Part shown: positions 57,552-64,000 of the stretch, one piece after another
How positions within the stretch are numbered: the first letter of the stretch is position 1
Layout: each line of letters starts with the position of its first letter
Assembly: GCA_045577655.1 (NCBI GenBank)
Contig: JAZNIU010000027.1
Location: forward strand, 1-64,000
Length of the DNA: 64,000 bases
Source: RGIG7450 sp045577655
Lineage (GTDB): Bacteria; Bacillota; Clostridia; RUG12999
Direction: 5' to 3'
Notes under the pieces: model-generated
Told to the model about the DNA's origin: nothing
Seen by the model: the letters and a program-made list of their open reading frames with translations, nothing else
Databases searched by the model: none
Position numbers and translations under genes: made by a program

Positions 57552-58601
57552 TTACTGGGCTTTCACTTTTTGCCAGATTTCATCGTAAAAACTGTTAATC
57601 TCGTCGCTTGTGATAAACATTTCCATATTTTGTAAATCTTCATCAAGAGGAAATGCAGCACGATTTGAAGCAAAATCCGGATGAGAATTTTTTATTTCAT
57701 CATAAACCTCTGTGTGAGGAGTAGAGTAGGTAATCTCAAGACAGTTGCGGGTAGCAATCTCTTTTTCACACATAAAGTTAATAAACTTCTGTGCCAGGTC
57801 TTTCTGCTGAGATTGTTCGGTTATGCACATAACATCAACAAACCAGTTTGAACCTTCTTTGGGAATAACATAATTAAGACTGCCTTCAGATTCAAGCATT
57901 GACTCGATGGCATTTCCTGACCAGGTTATTGCAATGTCTGCTTCCTCGCCAAGCATTTTGTCATTTACTTCGTCAACAACATACGCCAGAACATGAGGTT
58001 TCTGTTTTATGAGAAGTTCCATAGCTTCGTTAAGCTCTTTTTCATCTGTTGAGTTAAGAGAATAACCAAGATATTTAAGAGCAGCGCCGATTGTATCTCT
58101 GTGGCTGTCTACCATAAGAATTTTTTTGCTGTATTTGTCGCTGAAAATATCTTCCCAGCTTGTGGGTGCTTCTTTTATATTGTTTGTGTTGTATAAAATA
58201 CCAAGAGTGCCCCACATATACGGAACAGTATATTCGTTTTGTGGGTCATAGTACAGACCTTTAAACTTTTCGTCTATTTTTTCAAAATTTGGAATGGCAG
58301 ACATATCAATTTTGCTGACAAGCTTTTCGTCTATCATACGTTTTGCCATATATTCTGATGGGAAAAGAACATCGTAAGAAGATGGGTCGGTTTTTATTTT
58401 AGCATACATTTCTTCGTTGGTAGCAAATGTATCGTATACGACCTGAACTCCATACATTTCTTCGAATTCGTCCAGAACGGATTCGTCAATATATTCTCCC
58501 CAGTTAAATACTTTAAGTTTTGGTTTGCTGGAAGATGCACATCCCGGGAGAAGTGCAACAACCATTAAAACGGAAAGAATAACAGCTAAAAATTTTTTCA
58601 A
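57552..58601 (-). CDS. potD: Spermidine/putrescine-binding lipoprotein PotD
   Basis: The extracytoplasmic receptor of the polyamine ABC importer. The 349-residue protein has a lipoprotein signal ending LLPGC (Cys21), LKVFNWGEYIDESVLDEFEE at the start of the mature part, NEEMYAKIKTDPSSYDVLFP near residue 65 and TYSTPHTEVYDE near residue 295. TTG 58601 is preferred as start because AAAGGAG at the end of potC is 8 bases upstream; GTG 58610 overlaps that site. Unlike in many operons it is the last gene. Confidence 0.93.
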   Translation of the reverse strand: MKKFLAVILSVLMVVALLPGCASSSKPKLKVFNWGEYIDESVLDEFEEMYGVQVVYDTFATNEEMYAKIKTDPSSYDVLFPSEYMAKRMIDEKLVSKIDMSAIPNFEKIDEKFKGLYYDPQNEYTVPYMWGTLGILYNTNNIKEAPTSWEDIFSDKYSKKILMVDSHRDTIGAALKYLGYSLNSTDEKELNEAMELLIKQKPHVLAYVVDEVNDKMLGEEADIAITWSGNAIESMLESEGSLNYVIPKEGSNWFVDVMCITEQSQQKDLAQKFINFMCEKEIATRNCLEITYSTPHTEVYDEIKNSHPDFASNRAAFPLDEDLQNMEMFITSDEINSFYDEIWQKVKAQ

Positions 58602-58603
58602 TA

Positions 58604-59398
58604 TTACCACTCCTTTTGTTTAGGTTCTTTTTTATCTTTAAGTCTTGTGTTAACCACAATAAGCAAAAACAACACTGAAAAGAACATTATTGTTGAAAGT
58701 GCGTTTATAGACGGGTTTATACCTTTTCTTGTCATAGAATAAATCATGATGGAAAGGTTTGAAACACCCGGTCCGGTTGTGAAAAAGCTTATAACAAAAT
58801 CGTCGATTGACAATGTAAAAGCAAGCAGCATTCCGGTTGCAATACCCGGCAGAAGCTCGGGCAGAATAACCTTGAAAAATGCTTTTGAGGGTGTTGCGCC
58901 CAAATCAAGTGCCGCCTCATAGGTGTTTTTGTTAAGCTGGTCAAACTTTGGTAAAAGCGACAGAATTATGTAAGGTACACTGAATGTTATGTGGGACAAC
59001 AAAAGCGTCAAAAATCCGCGCGGAATTGTTAAAAACACAAAAAGTATCATCATGGAAACACCCGTAACAATATCAGGGTTAAGCATTGGAAGATATGTTG
59101 TGTTTAAAAGCAAGTTCTTGAATTTGCGGTTTTTCATTCTGTAGAGAAGCCATGCAGCAGCAAGACCGATAATAGTAGAAATTATGGAAGATATCGCTGC
59201 AATTAAAAGCGTGTTCCACAAAGCTTCCATTATAGCGCTGTTTTCAAACAGTTCTCTATACCATCTGAGAGAAAATCCACCCCATTTGTTTCTGAATTTT
59301 GAGCCGTTGAAAGAGTAGATTACCATTATAAGAATTGGTGCATAAAGAAAAAGATACACGAGGATGGAATAGGTGTTTTTAAGCAGTTTTTTTACCAT
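58604..59398 (-). CDS. potC: Spermidine/putrescine ABC permease PotC
   Basis: One of the two membrane subunits of the polyamine importer. The 264-residue protein has six membrane segments and the EAA loop as YEAALDLGATPSKAFFKVIL near residue 159, which contacts PotA. It starts MVKKLLKNTYSILVYLFLYA. ATG 59398 overlaps the potB stop by 7 bases. Confidence 0.93.
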   Translation of the reverse strand: MVKKLLKNTYSILVYLFLYAPILIMVIYSFNGSKFRNKWGGFSLRWYRELFENSAIMEALWNTLLIAAISSIISTIIGLAAAWLLYRMKNRKFKNLLLNTTYLPMLNPDIVTGVSMMILFVFLTIPRGFLTLLLSHITFSVPYIILSLLPKFDQLNKNTYEAALDLGATPSKAFFKVILPELLPGIATGMLLAFTLSIDDFVISFFTTGPGVSNLSIMIYSMTRKGINPSINALSTIMFFSVLFLLIVVNTRLKDKKEPKQKEW

Positions 59399-60222
59399 AG
59401 TCCGCCACCTCCGGTCTCTTCAGCTTTTCCTTTAGGCACAACTGCCATGCTGACAAGGAGGATTATCATAACAACAACAGAAATTGCAGAAGCAAAATTC
59501 CAGTTGTTTGCATACAGGAATTGTTGTTCTATAATATCTCCTATAAGCGAAGTATGGCCTCCGCCCATAAGTCGTGAAATTACAAAAGTTGTAACAGCCG
59601 GCATAAACACCATCGAAATGCCCGAAGCAACACCGGACAAACTTAAGGGGAGAGTTACCGAAAAGAAAACTTTTACCTTGTTTGCACCAAGGTCTTGCGC
59701 CGCTTCAATAACTGAACGGTCGGTTTTGGTGAGTGAAGAATAGATTGGGAAAACCATAAAAGGTAAAAAGTTGTAAACCATACCAAGTACAACGGCGCCC
59801 TGGTTATATAAAAGTTCCAGCTTGTCAAAACCAAGTTTTACAAGAAGTGTGTTTATAAGCCCGTTATTTTCGAGTATTGTAAGCCAGGCGTATGTACGCA
59901 TCAGAAAGTTCATCCACATGGGGAGAACAAAAAGCGTAACACAAAAACTCTGGATTTTAGGTTTAAGCGAAACAAGTATCATTGCCATCGGATAGCCTAT
60001 CAAAAGGCATATAATGGTTGAAATAAATGCAAGGTAGAGTGACCTTCCGAGAGACTTTAAATAAACGTCTTCGGTAAAAAATTTTGAAAAATTGCTCCAG
60101 GTAAACCGAACCATATCGCCGTCGTTTACGGTAATAGAATAAAATACTATAAGTGCTATAGGCAGAACGATAAAAATGAACACCCACGCAGTAAAAGTAG
60201 CGGTTAGAAGTTTATTCTTCAT
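59392..60222 (-). CDS. potB: Spermidine/putrescine ABC permease PotB
   Basis: The second membrane subunit of the polyamine importer. The 276-residue protein has six membrane segments and the EAA loop as IEAAQDLGANKVKVFFSVTL near residue 172. Other features are the FVLPMWMNFLMRTYAW segment near residue 100 and TTFVISRLMGGGHTSLIGDI near residue 212, both typical of PotB. The start overlaps potA by 11 bases, so the three transport genes are translationally linked. Confidence 0.93.
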   Translation of the reverse strand: MKNKLLTATFTAWVFIFIVLPIALIVFYSITVNDGDMVRFTWSNFSKFFTEDVYLKSLGRSLYLAFISTIICLLIGYPMAMILVSLKPKIQSFCVTLFVLPMWMNFLMRTYAWLTILENNGLINTLLVKLGFDKLELLYNQGAVVLGMVYNFLPFMVFPIYSSLTKTDRSVIEAAQDLGANKVKVFFSVTLPLSLSGVASGISMVFMPAVTTFVISRLMGGGHTSLIGDIIEQQFLYANNWNFASAISVVVMIILLVSMAVVPKGKAEETGGGGLW

Positions 60223-61270
60223 GGCAAATCACCTCGGATTTGTGCATGATATGTATGTCAAATGGTGCAATTCTGAGATGAACATTAGCACCCTGTTCTT
60301 CGCTGATGGTAGACTGCATGGTGAATTCCATTCCCAGAGCTTCTATTACCATTTCATAGTGAATCCCTTTGAATATAACCGATTTAACAGTTCCGGTAAA
60401 CATTGCTTTTTCGGGTTTGCAAATTTTAATGTCTTCCGGACGTATAACAACATCAACAATTTCTTTTTTTGCAAAGCCTGTGTCAACACATTCAAAATGC
60501 TTTCCGCCAAACTCAATATCACAGTCATCGTGCATAATGCCTTCGATGATATTACTGTCGCCAATGAAATCCGCGACAAAAGAGTTTGCGGGCTCGTTGT
60601 AAATATCAACCGGCGAACCATACTGCTGGATTATACCTTCGTTCATAACAACTATTGAATCGGACATTGTAAGAGCTTCTTCCTGATCGTGTGTTACATA
60701 AACAAAAGTAATACCAAGCTGCTGCTGAATGGATTTAAGCTCCAGCTGCATTTCTTTTCTGAGTTTTAAATCAAGCGCACCGAGAGGCTCGTCCAGGAGG
60801 AGAACTTCAGGGTGGTTAACAAGTGCACGGGCAATAGCAACACGTTGCTGCTGACCACCTGATAAAGAGGTAACAGAACGTTTTTCATAACCGGGAAGAT
60901 TAACAAGGTCCAGCATATCGCTTGCTTTTTTCTGAATCTGGCGTTCGGGAACGTTTTTAATGCGCAGACCAAAAGCAATGTTTTCATACACGTTCATATG
61001 CGGAAAAAGAGCATATCGCTGAAAAACGGTGTTTACCGGACGTTTGTAGGGAGGGATATTTGTTGTGTCCACACCACCTAAAAAAACCTTGCCGCTTGTA
61101 GGCATTTCAAACCCGCCTATAATGCGCAAAGTTGTTGTTTTTCCGCACCCGCTCGGACCTAAAAGAGTTATGAACTGATGCTTTTCTATATCAAGATTTA
61201 TATTATTAAGGACAGTTTCTCCGTCAAACTCCTTAGTTATGTTTTTAAGCTGAATAAATTTTTCTGCCAA
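60212..61270 (-). CDS. potA: Spermidine/putrescine ABC ATPase PotA
   Basis: The ATPase subunit that powers the polyamine importer. The 352-residue protein has Walker A GPSGCGKTTTLRIIGG near residue 37, signature SLSGGQQQRVAIARAL near residue 135, Walker B LLLDEPLGALD near residue 158, the switch His in VTHDQEEALTM near residue 192, and a C-terminal regulatory TOBE domain (VIRPEDIKI). Start is TTG 61270 after AGAGGTG. It is the first gene of potABCD. Confidence 0.94.
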   Translation of the reverse strand: MAEKFIQLKNITKEFDGETVLNNINLDIEKHQFITLLGPSGCGKTTTLRIIGGFEMPTSGKVFLGGVDTTNIPPYKRPVNTVFQRYALFPHMNVYENIAFGLRIKNVPERQIQKKASDMLDLVNLPGYEKRSVTSLSGGQQQRVAIARALVNHPEVLLLDEPLGALDLKLRKEMQLELKSIQQQLGITFVYVTHDQEEALTMSDSIVVMNEGIIQQYGSPVDIYNEPANSFVADFIGDSNIIEGIMHDDCDIEFGGKHFECVDTGFAKKEIVDVVIRPEDIKICKPEKAMFTGTVKSVIFKGIHYEMVIEALGMEFTMQSTISEEQGANVHLRIAPFDIHIMHKSEVICHEE

Positions 61271-61307
61271 TTATCACACCTCTTACCCATAAAATATATA
61301 CGATATA

Positions 61308-61336
61308 ATATTACAATTTTTACAGCTCTATGTCAA
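61308..61336 (-). promoter_or_regulatory. Sigma-A promoter of potABCD
   Basis: On the minus strand TTGACA (61336-61331) and TAATAT (61313-61308) are 17 bases apart, 37 bases before the potA start. Confidence 0.75.
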
Positions 61337-61578
61337 TAGATTTTGCAAAAAAAAATAACTTTTTTTATTACTGAGAAAAATTTAGCAAAACAACAGTATT
61401 TTTTTGAAGAATTTTTCTATACTATAGCATGAAAAACCTTTAAAACAAACGTTTTCAAAGAGGTTTTTAAAAGTTAACTATTTTAAACCAAAAGTTTAAT
61501 ATACTTTTATTTTTGCTTGGGAAATTGAAGTATATTAAATTTTTAATTTAAATAAAGACTATGTATGTAAAAAAACAC

Positions 61579-61607
61579 TTGAAAAAAATTACAAAAAGTA
61601 GTATAAT
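61579..61607 (+). promoter_or_regulatory. Sigma-A promoter of asnS
   Basis: TTGAAA (61579-61584) and a perfect TATAAT (61602-61607) with a 17-base spacer, leaving a leader of only about 32 bases before asnS. Confidence 0.8.
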
Positions 61608-61645
61608 ACTAATATTGACTGACAGTAGGAAAGGTTGCAAACAGT

Positions 61646-63040
61646 ATGATTAGAACAGAAATTAAACAGATTTACAGAAACACCGCAGAGTTTGGCGGTA
61701 AAAATGTTACCGTAGCAGGTTGGATTAAGACAATTCGTGCGTCTAAAGCTTTTGGTTTTATAGAACTTAATGATGGAAGTTTTTTCAAAAATATTCAGGT
61801 TGTTTTTGAAGAAGATAAAATATCAAATTATAAGACGATAGAAAAATTAAATGTTGGTTCTGCGATTATTGTTGAGGGACTTCTTGAACTTACTCCCGAA
61901 GCAAAACAGCCATTTGAAATAAAGGCACAGTCCATTGTGGTTGAAGGGGAATCAACACCCGACTATCCTTTGCAGAAAAAACGTCATTCAGTTGAATTTT
62001 TACGAGAAATTGCCCACTTAAGACCGAGAACAAATTTGTTCTCTGCGGCACTTCGTGTACGTTCTGCAGCAGCTTTTGCAATTCATCAGTTTTTTAATGA
62101 CAGAGGGTTCGTTTATGTTCATACACCTATTATAACATCCAGCGACTGCGAAGGCGCAGGCGAGATGTTCCAGGTAACAACAATGGACCTTAACAATATT
62201 CCGAAGACAGAAGATGGCAAAGTGGATTTTTCTCAGGACTTTTTCGGAAAACCTGTAAACCTCACTGTTAGCGGTCAGCTTAATGTTGAAACACACTGTA
62301 TGGCTTTTGGCAAGGTTTATACTTTTGGGCCTACTTTCCGTGCAGAAAATTCCAACACTGCCCGCCACGCTGCAGAGTTCTGGATGATAGAACCTGAAAT
62401 TGCTTTTGCAGACCTGAAGGACGATATGGTACTTGCTGAAGATTTATTGAAATATATCATAAACTACTGTCTTGAAAATGTTCGTGAAGAGCTTGAATTT
62501 TTCAATGCTTTTGTGGATAATGGTCTTATAGAAAGACTTGAAGGCATTGTTTCAAGTGAATTTGGCCATGTTACTTATACCGAAGCGATTGACCTTCTTG
62601 TTCCGCATGCTGATAAGTTTGACTACCCTGTTTCCTGGGGTATGGACCTGCAGACAGAACATGAGAGATTTTTAACAGAACAGATATTCAAAAAACCTGT
62701 TTTTGTTACCGACTATCCGAAAGAAATCAAAGCATTCTATATGCGCCAGAACGATGACGGAAAAACAGTTGCCGCAATGGATTGTCTTGTTCCCGGTGTT
62801 GGTGAAATTGTCGGCGGAAGCCAGAGGGAAGAGCGCATGGATGTTCTTCTTGCCAAGATGAAAGAAGCAGGACTTGATGAAAAAGATTACACATTCTATA
62901 CCGACCTCAGAAAATACGGCGGTACAAAACATGCCGGTTTCGGTCTGGGATTTGAAAGAATGATTATGTATCTCACAGGTATTTCAAATATCCGTGATGT
63001 TCAGTCTTTTGCAAGAACTGTTGGAAAATGTGATTTCTAA
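61646..63040 (+). CDS. asnS: Asparaginyl-tRNA synthetase
   Basis: Charges tRNA-Asn with asparagine. The 464-residue class IIb synthetase has an N-terminal anticodon-binding OB fold (VTVAGWIKTIRASKAFGFIE), VYVHTPIITSSDCEGAGEMF near residue 157, the motif 2 region FRAENSNTARHAAEFWMIEP near residue 231 and motif 3 GFGLGFERMIMYLTG near residue 430. The length and the split inside motif 2 fit AsnS rather than AspS. TAGGAAAGG precedes ATG 61646. It is transcribed alone between its promoter and a terminator. Confidence 0.96.
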   Translation: MIRTEIKQIYRNTAEFGGKNVTVAGWIKTIRASKAFGFIELNDGSFFKNIQVVFEEDKISNYKTIEKLNVGSAIIVEGLLELTPEAKQPFEIKAQSIVVEGESTPDYPLQKKRHSVEFLREIAHLRPRTNLFSAALRVRSAAAFAIHQFFNDRGFVYVHTPIITSSDCEGAGEMFQVTTMDLNNIPKTEDGKVDFSQDFFGKPVNLTVSGQLNVETHCMAFGKVYTFGPTFRAENSNTARHAAEFWMIEPEIAFADLKDDMVLAEDLLKYIINYCLENVREELEFFNAFVDNGLIERLEGIVSSEFGHVTYTEAIDLLVPHADKFDYPVSWGMDLQTEHERFLTEQIFKKPVFVTDYPKEIKAFYMRQNDDGKTVAAMDCLVPGVGEIVGGSQREERMDVLLAKMKEAGLDEKDYTFYTDLRKYGGTKHAGFGLGFERMIMYLTGISNIRDVQSFARTVGKCDF

Positions 63041-63050
63041 TAAAAAAAGA

Positions 63051-63080
63051 AAAACACTTTGCGATTGCAAAGTGTTTTTT
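63051..63080. terminator. Bidirectional terminator between asnS and the FHA-RDD gene
   Basis: AAAACACTTTGC (63051-63062) pairs with GCAAAGTGTTTT (63067-63078) around GATT, with A and T runs on both sides. It can end both converging transcripts. Confidence 0.93.
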
Positions 63081-63091
63081 GTTGTATATTG

Positions 63092-63898
63092 TTATTTTTT
63101 AACTGTTTTTGTACCTGCAAGCAGGTCGTGCAAAGTACGTTTGCCCGAGAAAATGGGGAAGAACCCTATAAACAGAATGAGCGTTGACAAAAACTTTGCA
63201 AAAAAACGTTTTGTTGCTTTTTGGTAGGATATCTGTTCCTGTGTCATGGAATCAACTACACAAAGACCAAACATCATTTTTCCCATAGTTGCCATGGTAT
63301 TTCCTGACTCTGCCAGGGCATAATACATCCAGAAGATGAAAATCCAGGAAATGAGAGTCAGCACAATTATAAGTTTCAGCGGAACAAATCTGTTAAAAGC
63401 AACAAGAATGATTGCCGCTGCGCCGATGCACATGAACATTGCGATAACAAAATCTGCAAGTGCTGCAACAAGCCGTGGAAGAGCAGGAGCCGGAGAATAG
63501 GAACCGGGCACTTCGGGTTTGCTGCGAGGCAAGGGCTGACTTGCTTCTTTTTTCACCTTTTCGGGTTTATGTCTTTCGTCTTCACAGGTATATCTTAAGG
63601 TGATAACATTGCTGGATGTTCCAATTGTAACATTCATGCCCGAGGCAAGTCGTATACGGTTATAAGGAGTGCCGCTGACACGGATTTTGTTCAGACTGCC
63701 GGCGTCTATAATATCCACAGTATCGCCGGAAAACTGAAGTATCGCATGATGACGTGAAACAGACGGAAAAGGCAAAATAATGTCGTTGTCGTCTGCTCGG
63801 CCTATTTTAATTTCTCCGTCTTCAAAGGAAGAAAGCGAGTTTAAAAGAATGGTTTTTTGTTTTTCATTTCCCAAAAAGACTGTCAGATAATGTTTCAT
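63092..63898 (-). CDS. FHA domain-RDD domain membrane protein
   Basis: A 268-residue fusion. The N-terminal cytosolic FHA domain has IKIGRADDNDIILPFPSVSR with the following HH near residues 30-50, the phosphothreonine-binding signature. A proline-rich linker (about residues 115-137) leads to an RDD domain with three to four membrane segments, including RLVAALADFVIAMFMCIGAA near residue 141 and the late GKRTLHDLLAGTKTV. The combination suggests a membrane protein whose state follows Ser/Thr phosphorylation, but no kinase is in the window. GGGGGAA precedes ATG 63898. Confidence 0.87.
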   Translation of the reverse strand: MKHYLTVFLGNEKQKTILLNSLSSFEDGEIKIGRADDNDIILPFPSVSRHHAILQFSGDTVDIIDAGSLNKIRVSGTPYNRIRLASGMNVTIGTSSNVITLRYTCEDERHKPEKVKKEASQPLPRSKPEVPGSYSPAPALPRLVAALADFVIAMFMCIGAAAIILVAFNRFVPLKLIIVLTLISWIFIFWMYYALAESGNTMATMGKMMFGLCVVDSMTQEQISYQKATKRFFAKFLSTLILFIGFFPIFSGKRTLHDLLAGTKTVKK

Positions 63899-63932
63899 GA
63901 TATGTTCCCCCGTATGTTATCTGGATAATTTC

Positions 63933-63961
63933 ATTCTACACTAAATAGGAAATAAAGTCAA
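63933..63961 (-). promoter_or_regulatory. Sigma-A promoter of the FHA-RDD gene
   Basis: On the minus strand TTGACT (63961-63956) and TAGAAT (63938-63933) are 17 bases apart, with GTG before the -10, 35 bases before the start codon. Confidence 0.75.
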
Positions 63962-64000
63962 TAATTTATTTTATTTGGTAAATTACTATTGTTTTTCAGT

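Larger units (their letters stand above)
61271..61645. other. 375-base intergenic region between potA and asnS with nested inverted repeats
   Basis: The region holds the two divergent promoters for potA and asnS and, between them, about 200 very AT-rich bases without a plausible reading frame. Its main feature is a large inverted repeat: a 17-base arm at 61490-61506 pairs with 61528-61544, with one G-T pair and a 21-base loop. Weaker bulged inverted repeats lie at about 61432-61468 (AAAAACC against GGTTTTT) and 61461-61490. No T-box or other riboswitch pattern was recognised. Confidence 0.7.

Noticed and set aside
61271..61645. T-box leader before asnS
   Set aside because: The promoter leaves only about 32 leader bases, and no T-box antiterminator core was seen. 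The large palindrome lies upstream of the promoter.
1..64000. Mobile elements, prophage or defence island
   Set aside because: No transposase, integrase, recombinase, restriction or phage-structural genes were recognised, and no terminal inverted repeats with flanking duplications were seen.

Overview
The window is a densely packed, AT-rich chromosomal stretch from a member of the Firmicutes, most likely class Clostridia. The evidence is a spoIIAA-spoIIAB-sigF operon, a GerA-type germination protein, a YlmC/YmxH sporulation protein, RNase J, YlxM-Ffh, a CIRCE element before groESL, TagD and LicD wall-polymer enzymes, and lipoproteins with Gram-positive signal peptides. I cannot name the genus. 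I see no rRNA, tRNA, CRISPR array, prophage or insertion sequence; nearly everything is chromosomal housekeeping, with three accessory blocks.

Layout. 1-1253: the end of coaX and an ECF transporter S component. 1390-8502: a cell-surface glycan cluster (priming sugar transferase, three further glycosyltransferases, LicD, TagD, a polysaccharide pyruvyl transferase and an iron-sulfur FrhB-like protein). 8510-15045: an uptake and catabolism block (second ECF S component, LarA-type racemase, glycerate kinase, TAXI-TRAP transporter, ureidoglycolate-lyase-like protein), which looks like a 2-hydroxy-acid (perhaps glycerate) pathway. 15075-18151: cca and an ABC exporter. 18190-20614 (minus): a DUF975 membrane protein and RNase J. 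20850-33508: a long, tightly spaced series for cell shape and division (U32 protein, NusG-II protein, Gx transporter, maf, mreBCD, mrdA, minCDE), continuing into mgsA, rho and a D-Ala-D-Ala carboxypeptidase. 33640-36959: a GH3/NagZ-like lipoprotein, xpt, a DUF4846 lipoprotein and purC. 37091-45308: an accessory block of single-gene or short units (AAC(3)-like acetyltransferase, C_GCAxxG_C_C protein, IT-superfamily transporter, SDR, an unknown protein, nitroreductase, YgjV, an Anabaena-sensory-rhodopsin-transducer homologue, a CDF metal exporter with a natural polyhistidine tail, a hydrolase, an EamA permease). 45394-48155: ylxM-ffh-rpsP-khpA-rimM, ending in a terminator where trmD-rplS would usually follow. 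48187-53546: a WG-repeat surface protein, an orphan GerA protein, a metallo-hydrolase, hemZ and ylmC. 53856-57425: groESL and the spoIIA operon. 57552-61270 (minus): the polyamine ABC transporter potABCD. 61646-63898: asnS and a minus-strand FHA-RDD membrane protein.

Regulation can be read in several places: good vegetative promoters (many with 17-base spacers), a perfect CIRCE/HrcA operator, several clear intrinsic terminators (some serving both strands), and a set of unexplained inverted repeats. The strongest of these is a 17-base-arm palindrome between the potA and asnS promoters. Six genes are best started at TTG codons on ribosome-binding-site position. The most promising candidate for an undescribed system is the LarA/glycerate kinase/TRAP/AllA-like block. 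Next are the LicD-TagD pairing and the rhodopsin-transducer homologue that stands without a rhodopsin.
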